A stretch of DNA of 64,000 nucleotides from Mastigias papua (GCA_964019165.1 OZ025268.1:9884211-9948210); one strand, 5' to 3'; counted from the stretch's first letter, positions 1-11,194 are shown. The notes: generated by a model from the sequence alone, not told the origin. Translations and numbers: made by a program.

Positions 1-112
1 GTATTTTCCACAAGAGCTGTACAAGTTGAGACTCTCTTCAAATACCTATGAAGGAAATGAAAGATTAGTTGCATATATCTGGTGACTGACATCTTAAATA
101 GTTTATTAAATG

Positions 113-438
<326 letters not shown>

Positions 439-486
439 CTACTGCTCTTTGCGACACTAAAGTGTAAGAACTATAAGTATAGATAA

Positions 487-621
<135 letters not shown>

Positions 622-681
622 TATACATATGTGAGTACGTATTTGTGTATATGTGTATCAATAATAAATAAATAGATAAAA

Positions 682-683
<2 letters not shown>

Positions 684-775
<92 letters not shown>
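684..775. repeat. (TA)n microsatellite
   Basis: TA dinucleotide tract with minor interruptions, followed by degenerate A/T-rich sequence to about 830. Confidence 0.95.
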
Positions 776-778
<3 letters not shown>

Positions 779-1106
779 TTAAATATATTTATGTATAAAT
801 ATATAAATATATAAATATATATATTTGATATTTGATTTACTTAGGGAGGGTTGCCCTTCAACGGAAGTTGTTTTTGAAGAGGCCCTCCAAATATATTAAT
901 AAGTATATTAAGAAATATATTCTTCTTCAAAGTTTCTATTTCAGCTTTCTGTAGAAAAGAATGCATATCTGAGGTCAAGTCAAATATAATATAGCTGTCT
1001 TTAAAGTAAATATTTTGCATCTATATTAATGCATAAATGTGCAAAATCAAGCCTTTATGTAGTGCACTTGGATAACAGATTCAGTATTTCATGCATAAAA
1101 TCAAGC

Positions 1107-1592
1107 AGATTTTACCTGTAGGCATCTAGACGAATCGCTGGACATCAGCTTTCTATTCCAATTAATCTCATTAAAAATGTTCTTCCTATTGTCGCGTACG
1201 TGAGACAGATGAAGTACATTCGTTTTATTCTTAGCTGCCATATTCTTTGCAGATATATTAGAAGTGAATGAAATAATATCTGACAGGCCTGAGCTCTCAT
1301 GGAATGTTATGACTTTGAAATCGATCGAGAGATTATTGTACTTAAGATGGTCTTCAATCGTAAATGAATTGCTCGCAACGGTGTCGTATGCATCTTCAGT
1401 AATTGTTGTGATTTGATACGATGTTTCAGCAGAAATCACGATAATGGTGCTCAAAATATATATCAAAATCCTATATAATTTTTCTCTCATTTCTGCTTTT
1501 CTATCAAGTGCTCTATAATATGTAGAGAACTTTTGCAAGTATTTATTGCATGAAACCTCTTCCTGGCTGTCCTGCTTCTTGTCAATGGGCAA
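1107..1592 (-). CDS. Candidate first exon of a single-pass membrane protein (partial)
   Basis: Minus-strand open frame of about 160 codons from an ATG at 1592. A basic cytoplasmic-looking stretch of about 42 residues precedes one hydrophobic segment (LYRILIYILSTIIVISAETS). Three N-glycosylation sequons follow (NLS, NIS, NKT), which fits a type II membrane protein with a lumenal or extracellular C-terminal part. Near its 3' end the sequence reads CTACAG then GTAAAA, a good donor site, so this may be a first coding exon whose gene continues leftward out of the window. The family is not recognised. Glycosyltransferases often have this layout, but no catalytic motif is visible here. Confidence 0.4.
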
Positions 1593-2838
1593 TGCGTTAT
1601 GGGGAGAATCTCTTAATTTTCAAACCTCATTGGCGTTTGCATTCTTATCAAACAATCACGGACATCCCAATGTTTCTTTGGAAAATTTAACACCACTCAA
1701 CGATTGTGCTTTGATATTCGCAGTCATCTAGTAACCATCTCTTGACAATATACAGCAAGTATCAGTTGCCAGTTTCTTTACACTACTTTACTGTTCTTTC
1801 CTTTGTTCAACTTCTTTTATCATCTCGGCAAATCTTGTCTTGTATATGATGTCAGTCAATGCCCCATCACCGAAATTTCGAATTTTTCATTCAAAAACTT
1901 GATAATCATTTGTACATGTATCTTGGCAACCTTATTCTTCCGGCATTACCATCTAGCTCTCAATTGTCAATAACAACGCTAAGTTACGTATGCTGAAACG
2001 AGAGTGTTGAATTCTCATATATTTCATTGATTATAAAGCAAATCTGCGTAGCACAGCTCCTTTTGTCAATAATTAAGCCACCGCACGCCTTTTATTAAAA
2101 CTCATATGAATAATTTACGAATGACGATGTGAAGAGAAGCCACTTCAGTGTATTCAATCTGAAGCTTTTGATTGTGTTCGTATGGAGATTATGTCGGGGC
2201 TGGATACCTATGATTGCAGTGTAAATCGATATTTATTCCAGTCATTACTAAAACTAAAATATTACAGCAGAAGCGAAGTGTGATGTTACTGATCATATTT
2301 GTTTCGGCTTTAGACTCTATTGATAACTTCGAAATGTTTATCGTTTGAGATGTGACATGCCAAGTCATATATACTTCATCACTGAGCAATTCTATGATGC
2401 TCTCAATGCAATATTCTCAATGCAATATTCTCAATACTATATTTTGACATTCAGTCTGACCTAGTGTATTGGAAATAATTAGGAGAAAAGAGGTGAGGAG
2501 GGAACTAGCAACCCTACCTCATGAATTGGACGGTTCAGGATAAATGTCCCATGAAACAGGAACTCCCTAATGAAGGATCGAATATGAACTCTAATTTTCC
2601 CATTTTATGCGATATGACAGTCTGTCATTACATATTTTAGTTTTGTCATGGCCGCACTTTGTGGTCTTGGGAAACGACGGAGTAATCTAGGAAATTCAAA
2701 AGTGTGCTCAACTTCTGATAAAATCTTTGAGACTCTTGTCCTATTTAGTCATCACTTTTTGCGACAGCTGTTTTGGAACACTTCCTGGTATTCGTTGAAA
2801 CTGAGATATCAGATGAAAACGTAGCTTTATCATGAATT
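1593..2838. other. Intergenic, no gene seen
   Basis: A/T-rich sequence with no convincing coding exon. A short triplicated stretch (CTCAATGCAATATT) lies near 2398-2435. Confidence 0.5.
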
Positions 2839-3292
2839 TGAGGATAATAGTCACGACGAGCCACATGATAGATAATTTAGAAAAAGATAGCAATTTGTAG
2901 ATCTTTCATTTCATTTCATTTCATCGACACATCCAAGAGAAACCAGTTTTATTATTCAGACTTAATCAGTTTTTACGACGACATATTCAAGATCCAAGAC
3001 AAACCAGTTAAGACTTAATCAATTATTTACTACGACATATTCAAGTACGTTTCGAGACGAGCTTGTCCCATCTTCAGCTATAGAGTGGGACTGTTTTTCC
3101 CACTCTATAGCTGAGGATGGGAGAAGCTCGTCCCGAAACGTACTTGAATATGTCGTAGTAAATAATTGATTAAGTCTTAATACTAAAACTGGTTTCTCTT
3201 GGATGTGTCGATGAAATGAAATGAAAGATCTACAAACGGCTATCTTTTTTCTAATTTATCTGTCATATGGCTCGTCGTGACTATTATCCTCA
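2839..3292. mobile_element. Palindromic element built from inverted Penelope-like 3' ends
   Basis: The left end TGAGGATAATAGTCACGACG is mirrored at the right end, and the arms stay complementary inward through ATTTCATCGACACATCC and ACGACATATTCAAG to a centre near 3095. Both arms carry the same module, CTGA-N-GA then a GGGAC/GTCCC-type stem then GAAACGT: 3111-3141 on plus and 3047-3077 on minus. The arm sequence (GTCGATGAAAT, TGTGGCTCGTCGTG-like end) resembles the tail of the Penelope-like element at 21949-22846. It is therefore read as two head-to-head copies of a Penelope-like terminal region. Confidence 0.75.
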
Positions 3293-5778
3293 CTGCCTGG
3301 TATGCCGGAATGAAATTGTAATCATATAATGCAACGTCCAACGACATCAGATAATGCATACAAGTTTAAAAAGCCGCAAGGTGTAGTCAACAACAACTTA
3401 GTGCCAGACGTGACCAAACTGTATAGGAGCACAGTTTGGTCGTGGAAATTTTTCTTAAAATAGGCACTGCAGTTTGCTTCTGGGCAATCGCCGAAGGTCT
3501 ATATGCAACATGATTTGAACAGATACTAATGCCAGTCAAGAAAGTGATTTGAATAGGAGATACATAGATTTGCGTGACAATGTTCAAACTAGCTCTGTCT
3601 AAAAAACTTTTGAGGTACAAATTGATCACCTCCACCTCCACCACCTCCACATCTTCTTTTCCTTATCAGCTTGCCAAATGGCGCACCTACCCATCAACAC
3701 ACCTAACCACCAATACAGTTACGTACGGATGAAAGACATCAATGTATTTTATTGTAGTGTATATGGTGTAATGTTATGTAGTGTATTGTAATGTAATGTA
3801 ATTTTCAAGATAATCTTTAAATTTGTTAAATCTAATCGTTTATTAGTGATGTTTGGGTTAGAGGTGGCTCGATAACGAATGCTTTCCCACCTCTAACCCA
3901 ACGTATTGAAGTTCAAAATTTGTAAATGTTTTCTCTTTATTAATGTATTTTTTTACCATGATAATTAAATAAAAATTGATCACCATCAAGGTGCATTTCA
4001 TATTTGTATCCAATTGCAACCCAATGTAGTTGCTGTGAAAGTTAATTTCAAAGAGAAACATATTATACATATATTATCACTTAAATGTGATTCAAAGTCA
4101 AAGTTATATTTCCTTTTGCTGGTGTTAGAATATCAACAGATAAGAGTAAGATAGACCGCTGGCGCTGTAAAGCTTCTTATAGTTTGCGCAATTGCTGTCT
4201 CTCTCTGTTTGAAAATCGTTACTTTCAAAGCTTCATTTAATTTATTTTAAATGACGTTTAACACTTTCTTTATGTCACTACTTCTATAGCTTTTTTTGAA
4301 GGAGTGCCATAGTATAAACAGAAAAGGTTTACTTTATCACCTAAGAGTCACAAAACTAATTGAATTATTTTTAAAATCGTGTTGTACACTGGAATCTCCC
4401 GTACTTATTGTATAAAGTCAAAGGTATTCTGCCTTGTGGCACCATTCAATTCCATAAACGACATTGTTAGATGCAGGTGCTGGTAGCATAAAGCCCGTAT
4501 ACCACAAATGACGCGCTGACACAAACCGATTTAGGGTGGCGAAATAAAATCAGAGCTCATTTGTTACGGTAAAATTTGCTGTAATTAAGGGCTTAATTAA
4601 ATAGCTGTGCAAATTTTCCTTAGTGGTCTTTTCATATACAGTAATATATGGTGGCATGCAATTTGATGGTAAAAATATTTCATTTGTTGCTAAAACAAGC
4701 TTTGGCTAGAATTAATGAATTCAACATAAAAATGGCCCTTACTGCAAATTCGAGAGAATACATGTTGTCGGTTGCTCAGCATCAATATGTTTGGAAACTG
4801 GAATGATCGATTCTTAATGATTTTATCTACTGATAGGCAATTCTGACAAGACACTACATTCCATAGACACTATTGGTATTTTTTATGTACTACTGTTGCG
4901 TAAAATACACGTCTAACAGTTACACGCAGGATTCCTAAACTGATTTGCAAAGAGGTGGGGACAAAATCTCCAAACGGAATACCGTATTTCCTCGAAAGAG
5001 CGCCCGGAGCGCGTATTTAAAAGTCAGCCTTCGAGGGGAGGTGGTCATTCGAGGGGGGGGGGCGCTGATTTACACATGTGCTTCTTTGGGGGGCGCTCAT
5101 TTGATATTGTAGACATACAGACACAATCTTTCTTAACAGTTATGGGTAGACACATAAGCTCAACACATGAAGAGATAGGAAATACAAGGAAAAGGGAATC
5201 AATCAGAAAACATAGGAAATACAAGGAAAAGGGAGTCAGTAAACCATATGAAAATGGATAAGTTAGAAAGCAATATAAAGGAAAGGGTTACAAGAAAAAT
5301 ATCAATTTCGTCCTCTTCATCGATATCTATTAGCTTGGATTCTGGTGTAGCATCAGCAATATACTGTTCTGAAACCAGCCTTTCAAATGGATTCTAGTCT
5401 GTGAATATTACTATTATGATTTTAAAGCGGTACGTATAGCAGTTTGGCACTCAGGGACTTAAATGAAGGGCAGATATTCAAGCCAAACTTATTACAGCGA
5501 AGAAAGTGTTGTTAAGGTTAATAAAGTAATAACAAAAAATAGCACATAATAATAAATAATCGGCAACATATTAGTCCATTGTGTACCATGTTATATTGGC
5601 TCGGACTTGGTAATATAGCTTTTAAGACTAAACAAGACTGAGGTCTCATGAGATTTGCCTATCTGGGCTTACCAATGCATTGATGGATTTCCCTAGAGAA
5701 GATTAATAGTTTGTCAATATCTACAGACATTAAAATGTTGCTTCTTAACTGTAAAGGACGCTATCTACCACTAGAAAG
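3293..5778. other. Intergenic, mostly featureless
   Basis: No coding exon supported. About 4979-5100 holds a G/C-rich repeat end (ACCGTATTTCCTCGAAAGAG followed by G-rich sequence) whose inverted form recurs near 42640-42672. About 5162-5260 contains two copies of an AGGAAATACAAGGAAAAGGG unit. Confidence 0.5.
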
Positions 5779-5782
5779 GTAG
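5779..5782. repeat. Target-site duplication GTAG, left copy
   Basis: GTAG directly precedes the first base of the left LTR and recurs at 17142-17145 directly after the right LTR. A 4-bp duplication is typical for Ty3/gypsy integrase and fixes the outer edges of the nested block. Confidence 0.85.
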
Positions 5783-5834
5783 TGTTAAGCCTATCTTTTA
5801 TGAAGGGGCTCAACTGTGAGTTCTTAGGGCAACA
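5783..5834 (-). repeat. 3' LTR, outer 52 bp (split)
   Basis: Matches 16664-16715, the corresponding end of the right LTR, from TGTTAAGCC to GGGCAACA. The remaining 426 bp of this LTR resume at 10707, after the nested insertion. 52 + 426 = 478, exactly the length of the intact right LTR. Confidence 0.95.
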
Positions 5835-6380
5835 CATATGGAAGTCATACCTGTCATTTGGCAGTAATGTGTGATGCGCAGTGTTCGCAGTCAAAGCGCG
5901 CATATAAGGACGCACACTCAAATTCTTTCCAAAACTGGAAATATGCCTTATTTGTTGTTATCCTCGTTTGCGCTTTCACTGCATAACCATATTTGATTTG
6001 CAGTCCATTTAATAGAGATTACTTTGATATAAATATTATTATACTAGTCCGTAGAAAAGTGTCGTCTTTTTTCATTTTGTTTTTGCAAGCTCATAGCCAA
6101 ATGTTGAATAGATTTATATGCGGATCGAATTTGCGGATCGGTGAAGTTACGGAATACCTCGGTTACACGAAATTAGTTACCGATACGAGGCCATAACCAT
6201 CGAAAGCACAGGAGTTACAAAATTCTCGTTCGAATGGTGTTTAAGTTAAGGTGAAGTGTGTGAAAAAAGTTCCGTCTTTTTAGCGTTGAAGTTGAAGGGG
6301 AATGATTTCTATGTTGAACTTTTGCAAAGTGACACTCGCTCGCGCTGTTGGTGTTTTTTTCCAACTTGGATTTTGTGGGA

Positions 6381-6478
6381 ATGAATAATGATGAAGGATC
6401 GTCTTCAAGGGATGGCCGAGGAAGATTTACGTATCGGAATGCCGATGAACCTCAATTTTTCATCCAAGAAATTAACCA
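6381..6478 (+). CDS. Candidate 5' exon of the nested element's large gene
   Basis: ATG at 6381 opens 32 codons plus two bases, ending at a possible donor (ACCA|GTAACT). Joining it to the acceptor at 7440 (TATCTTAG|G) is in phase with the long frame at 7441-9715 and gives a 790-codon product. Against this, a further open stretch in the same frame (about 6513-6710) lies just downstream after two stops, so the 5' region may instead hold a separate small or broken gene. Confidence 0.3.
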
Positions 6479-6512
6479 GTAACTACTCTGTTGATCACTT
6501 ATCCTCTGCTAC

Positions 6513-6710
6513 TTGAATTTAGCAACGGCTTCACTAACATTATTGGACTCTGATGGAAAATTACATGTGCTTGTTAATTTTGTAGCTCTTATCGGGTCAT
6601 TTCAAAAAATACGTCATGCCTTAGGAGGGGTACATCGAATGACGGGTTGTTACAGCTTTTTAGGGCGAGGAGCTGTTGAAAAACCGCGAAGTCACGCTCC
6701 AATTATCTGA
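6513..6710 (+). pseudogene. Short open stretch in the nested element, unrecognised
   Basis: About 60 codons with protein-like composition (LTLLDSDGKLHVLVNFVAL, then GCYSFLGRGAVEKPRSHAP). It is in the same frame as 6381-6478 but separated by 33 nt holding TAA and TGA. It could be the rest of a small protein broken by stops, an alternative exon, or chance. No family is recognised. Confidence 0.25.
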
Positions 6711-7440
6711 GCATGTTATTTTTGTCAATTCTTGTTTTTCTTCATATATATTTCTGAAAAATGAAGTTCATATAGCTTTTTGGATATGCGTGCTGCAAAA
6801 GATGCACACACTTGCTGGTTTTTGTGCATATGCTCTTTGGAATAGCTAAAAATTTGCCCCAGTCATTGTTATCACGTATTGTGACATAACAGTGGAAGGG
6901 GGTTGCATTTCTGGTTGTTTTGTGATACTGCATTATAATGGTAAGGGAGGAATCAAAATCCTTCTAGATTCGCATGACTTATTTTTTGAATGCTCCCTCT
7001 CCTGAAGCTCACTTTTTGTAAATTCATGGAAAATGGATAGACCAATTACTATCATAATTATGGTGCATTTTGTCATTTTCTCTGTTATTTGTCTCAGTTC
7101 TCTTGGCCCTTCTTGTGTCCCTTTCATGGACATGTGTAAGCCTCACTGTCCTAAATAGCACACACACTGATTCCTTTATTTCAAAACTGTCATGTATTGT
7201 AATTTGGGCCCTGGCATATTGTACTACCAGAATAAGCCTTAGAATGAGCCAGCACTGGTTTTATTCCATTTTTATCTTGCTAAAGTGAAAACTCTGCTTT
7301 TTTCTGTAAGTCAAGTGTCAGTAATAGACTACCTGCAATAGCAGAGTTTGAACCTGTGTTATTTGAAAATTTAGACATAAAATTTTGCATGTCTTTCATA
7401 GATTATTCCTTATTGTCAAATCTAGTAACCATTATCTTAG

Positions 7441-9715
7441 GTATTTGATGTTCAGAATCTCTATGGAAAGAAAGAGACAATCAAAAAATATTGATTATGC
7501 AACAATAGTTGAAATTGTGCAAGAAATTTTCAAAGAAGCTAAATTAGATGTTATTGCAACTGAAAGAATAGTAAGTTGTATAAGGAAGAAAATACATCAG
7601 CTGTTATCAATAGGAGTAAAACAAAAGAAATCTGGAGGTCGACAGTATGGAGTCTTTTTGGACAGGCTTAAGGCCTCAACACCTTATAAATTGAAAGTAT
7701 ATGTACATGAAACAGACAAGTTTAAGCTATTGAAAAGGAATGAAGAGCTTGCCATGGAAAAGCAAAGCCTTGAGCAAGAGCTAAAAGTGTCTCGTGATCT
7801 AATGGAAAAGCTGCAAGACGACCTAGACAATGCAAACGAATCTGCAGGCTTTTGGAAGAAAAGATTCAAAAGCATTGTTAGACAGCAAATAAGGCAAACA
7901 AGAGAGAGAAAAAGGCTTAAAAGGAAAGGTTATAGTGAATACTCAGAGAGAAGCAAATATAGAATTAAAAATGAGATAAAGGAAGAATGCCAGTCAGCCT
8001 TAAATTTTCTTGGCTTATTTGACCTAGTGCCATATCAAGTGAAATTTTATGACCCCATAGGGGAAGTATTTGATTCTTTTTCATTAATTGATGAAGAGGA
8101 GTTCAACCATAACTTTTTGGGTCAAGATGAAATGGATAGTGAAAATAGTGATCAGTTGGATGAAATTAATATGTTACTCTATGTGAAGGATAAATTTAAC
8201 ATTTCAAATACAGCTTGGCAGGAGCTTTCTATAATTTCTGGAGGCCTACCATCTGCATATAGCTTGAAAAAACGGATTGATTCCTTAAATAAACATTGGC
8301 AGATTTCCTCCACACCTGGTGATTCAGTTGGTGTTCAAGTGAAGATTGAGGATGGCCTCAAGGACCAAGCCAAAAGACTACTAGAAGAAAATAAGATTGA
8401 GCCAAATGAGACTCTTCAGATAAAATTAAGTGGAGATGGGACAAGAATAGGCAAAAGGTTGCAATTGTTCAATTTTACCTACTCAATCATCAATGAGGGA
8501 AAGTGTGCTGCAACTGAGAAAGGAAACTATATTCTTGCAATAGTGAGGACAAAGGATGATTATAGAGGTATAAGAGATTCCCTCAAAGATATAATACAGG
8601 AGGTTGCAAGTCTATCATATGTAATAGTTGCAGATAACACCTTGAATTTGGAATTCTTTCTTGGGGGTGACTGGAAGTTTTTAGCAACAGTCTGTGGAAT
8701 TGGTCCAGCCAACCAGAATTTTGCTTGTATATGGTGCCTCTGCCCAAAGTCTTTAAGACATGATACATCAAAATTGTGGCCACTCAATGATGTGCCATCA
8801 AATGGTTCAAGAACAATTGAATCAATACAGAAAGATTCAAAAGGTAGGAAGAACAATTGTCAAAATGAACCACTTTTTGCCTGCATAAAGATGGATCATG
8901 TCATAATAGACACCTTACATCTATTTCTCAGGATCTGTGATGTACTGATTGAAAATCTCATCATAGAGTTGAGAAGGGCAGATGCTATAGAAAATAGAGT
9001 CTCCCGTGGTACTGTCAATTTGACGAAATGTCCTCACATGGAAAGGTACATGCATTTTCTTAATTCCTTGAACATCCCATTTACTTGGTCAGTTAATCGG
9101 GATACAGGCAAGTTGCAATACAGAGACCTAACAGGGCCTGAGAAAATGCAAGTGATTGAAAACATTAACATAAAAGAATTACTCCCATCTTATAATGATG
9201 CTGAGACAGTTCAATCTGTTTGGAAGAAATTCCTCCTCCTCTATACTAACATGCGACAAACATTTCATAAACATGAGGAAATAGATGCATTTTCTCAATC
9301 TGTTTGCACATGGATTCAAGAATTCTTGAGCATTTATCAGACCATAGATGTCACACCCTATATGCATGCTTTTTGCTGTCATGTTCCACAGTTTCTAAGG
9401 CTCTATGGAAACATTGAATATTTTAACCAGCAAGGTCTTGAAAAGTACAATGACCAGGCCTCTAAGGACTATTTTAGGTCCACAAATCACAGAAACAGGG
9501 AGGCCCTTAATCAACTGTTTCTGAAGAAACACAGAATACAGTTTTTTGAGGCAAGAGGAGCAGAAAGAGTTAAAGGAAGTTACTGCTGCAGAAACTGTGG
9601 AGAGATGGGGCATTCTATTAAGAAGTGCACCAACCAATGCACAACATGTGGGGTAGCTGTTTGCCTTACACATCTTTTCAAGGTTGATGGAAAATGGAAG
9701 AAAGGCTGTAAATAA
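7441..9715 (+). CDS. Putative transposase with coiled coil and C-terminal zinc knuckle
   Basis: Long intact frame; the first in-frame ATG is at 7448 (755 aa), or the frame is entered by splicing at 7441. The N-terminal third is charged with a predicted coiled coil (about 7715-7930). The middle holds a SGDGTRIGKR block (Asp 8435-8437), a GGDWKFLATVCGIG...ACIWC block, VIIDTLHLFLR (Asp 8909-8911) and NQQGLEKYNDQASKDYFRS (Glu 9440-9442). The order D, D, E with spacings near 158 and 177 residues suggests an RNase H-fold DDE enzyme; that is inference. The C-terminus has a CX2CX4HX4C knuckle (about 9587-9628) followed by a second Cys/His cluster. The stop codon lies inside AAATAAA, a built-in polyadenylation signal. 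Uncharacterised proteins with these blocks are, from memory, common in cnidarians, sponges and fish; no named superfamily is claimed. Confidence 0.8.
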
Positions 9716-9872
9716 ATCCTATAAGCTGAACTTCCATGTGACTACATAAACAGATTTTCATTCCTTACTTTATGCATGCAATTTACGTTCTGTTTTCAAA
9801 AAGCTTCTTAACTACCCTTTGTATACTATTGAAAAATTTCTATGTCCTTGTTTATGGTGAAAATGCAAAATA

Positions 9873-10598
9873 CTACTGCAAAAATAACTCCTTGTATTTG
9901 GCAGCATTTCCAGTTCCCCTTACAAAGCTAAAAACAAACAAAAGTTCTTGTTCATATTTATATGGGAGAAATCTATCACCAACTGGTATAAAGTCATCGA
10001 GTGGAGGCCTCCTATGAATCCAAAAACAGACAGTTCCGTCAACAACATAACCAAAATCCCCGAAATGATTTTTAACTCTAACATTCCATCTCCTCCCAAG
10101 TAAACTATCAAGCTCTTCATTTTGAAAACATTTGCGTTTGCTTAATCTGGTACCATCATCAGGGGTACCAATGGTTGAGAAAAAATTTTCATAAACATCC
10201 GGATCGATAATCATCTCAATCCTGCCTTCTGGATCATTTCTCCTTCCAGACCCAAGTTGTCTTTTAATATGAAGACACAATGATGCACAGAATTTCTTGC
10301 ATCGCTCAGCTAATGTAGACTCGCGTTGTACAGGCAGCCTTTCATATTTTGCTATCGGAAATTCTTCGTCGTCAGCAATGGCTTTCCATTCATCAAATTT
10401 CTCTTCATATCCAATAAAATGCACCTTTATACGCTTAGATACAGAGTCAATTTCTTTAATTTCAATATCATACAAATTTGTATCAGCTTTTACCTTTCTG
10501 TTGGATACTTTTTGAATAGTTATCGACTCAGAACTTGCTTCAGAGCCGAAGCGCTCAACTGGCCTGCGACTACGCTGAGATTTGCGAATGGAAGCCAT
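9873..10598 (-). CDS. Chromo-barrel/Tudor-knot-like protein of the nested element
   Basis: Intact 241-aa minus-strand frame, ATG at 10598. After a basic start (RKSQRSRRPVERF), residues about 42-80 read NLYDIEIKEID...KRIKVHFIGYEEKFDEW, the pattern of chromo-barrel or Tudor-knot domains (MRG15, MOF and ARID4 type), which commonly bind modified histone tails. The C-terminal half (GRRWNVRVKNHFGDFGY...RRPPLDDFIPVGDR) is not recognised. It is transcribed toward the transposase-like gene and lies wholly inside the inserted segment, so it is cargo or accessory of that element and not a host gene. A role in chromatin targeting of integration is inference. Confidence 0.75.
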   Translation of the reverse strand: MASIRKSQRSRRPVERFGSEASSESITIQKVSNRKVKADTNLYDIEIKEIDSVSKRIKVHFIGYEEKFDEWKAIADDEEFPIAKYERLPVQRESTLAERCKKFCASLCLHIKRQLGSGRRNDPEGRIEMIIDPDVYENFFSTIGTPDDGTRLSKRKCFQNEELDSLLGRRWNVRVKNHFGDFGYVVDGTVCFWIHRRPPLDDFIPVGDRFLPYKYEQELLFVFSFVRGTGNAAKYKELFLQ

Positions 10599-10622
10599 TG
10601 CTGAAATTAAGAACAGCCGTGG

Positions 10623-10643
10623 GGTGCGCAGTTCATGCGCACC
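10623..10643. other. Subterminal hairpin of the nested element
   Basis: Perfect 8-bp inverted repeat GGTGCGCA/TGCGCACC with a 5-nt loop, 63 bp inside the right end of the insertion. It may be a transposase binding site or terminal structure. Confidence 0.6.
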
Positions 10644-10706
10644 AGTTCAAGTTTTTACTTAGTCGCTGGAGTTGTGACACAAGGTAACAACAATAAGTTT
10701 CATATG

Positions 10707-11132
10707 ATTTCTTAAAAGTCTGTACGATATTTCAACGTTCTATTTACGAATAAGAATAAAACTTACGACCTGAAGGCTTGATACAGGAATCTATCGGCAA
10801 GGACCTTCTCTTGAATTCAACGGGTCAATCTTGATGTGCCCTATGCTATACTATCAGAGTTTTCTAAAAAATAATACCAGCTTGGCAGAACGTCTACTTC
10901 TCTCTAACCAAAAAGACTCTTATCTACCTCTAAAACTACGCCTTTTATAACTCACAGCTAATAGATTACGAAATGAAGTAAAAATAAGAATTAACAGTAA
11001 ATTGTCCAATCTGGTTCTTCCTACGGGTTTCTGATGCAATTATTGCACCAGCAGTTGCGATTTAATTTTGAAATAGTTATAACGTCATTCCTCAATCTGT
11101 GCAAACTGGCGATGAGCCTCCTTTTCGTAACA
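10707..11132 (-). repeat. 3' LTR, inner 426 bp
   Basis: Reads identical to 16716-17141 at a constant offset of 6009 with no gap. It ends ...CGTAACA, next to the polypurine tract. Confidence 0.95.
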
Positions 11133-11135
11133 TGA

Positions 11136-11147
11136 CTCCCCCCTTTT
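11136..11147 (-). promoter_or_regulatory. Polypurine tract of the gypsy element
   Basis: On the minus strand this reads AAAAGGGGGGAG, three bases (TCA) before the TGTTACG start of the 3' LTR. That is the expected position of the plus-strand DNA primer. Confidence 0.85.
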
Positions 11148-11194
11148 AGGACAAGCCTCCCGGCTTGAGCTGGGGACGGATGTCCATAGGCAGT

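Larger units (their letters stand above)
5835..10706. mobile_element. Nested two-gene DNA element of unrecognised superfamily
   Basis: Comparing the split LTR with the intact one gives exact edges. The 4872-bp insert starts CATATGGAAGTCATACC and ends TTTCATATG, with no target duplication. The two ends share the palindrome CATATG. Read inward, the ends agree weakly (CATATGRAANTYAT, then TGT), so very short imperfect terminal inverted repeats are possible. A perfect 8-bp hairpin, GGTGCGCA/TGCGCACC (10623-10643), lies close to the right end, and TGCGCA also occurs near the left end. It carries two convergent intact genes whose stops are 157 bp apart. Because the host LTRs are identical, the insertion must be young. 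Confidence 0.85.

Noticed and set aside
5783..5834. A separate solo-LTR fragment at 5783
   Set aside because: It supplies exactly the 52 bp missing from the left LTR and is preceded by the matching GTAG duplication, so it is part of the same element.
7684..9673. Minus-strand frames of 60-98 codons opposite the large nested-element gene
   Set aside because: Shadows of the long intact plus-strand frame; no start context or family resemblance.
5835..10706. Calling the nested element a Helitron because it lacks a target duplication
   Set aside because: No Rep/helicase protein, no TC start, no CTRR end, and the insertion point is A|A and not A|T.
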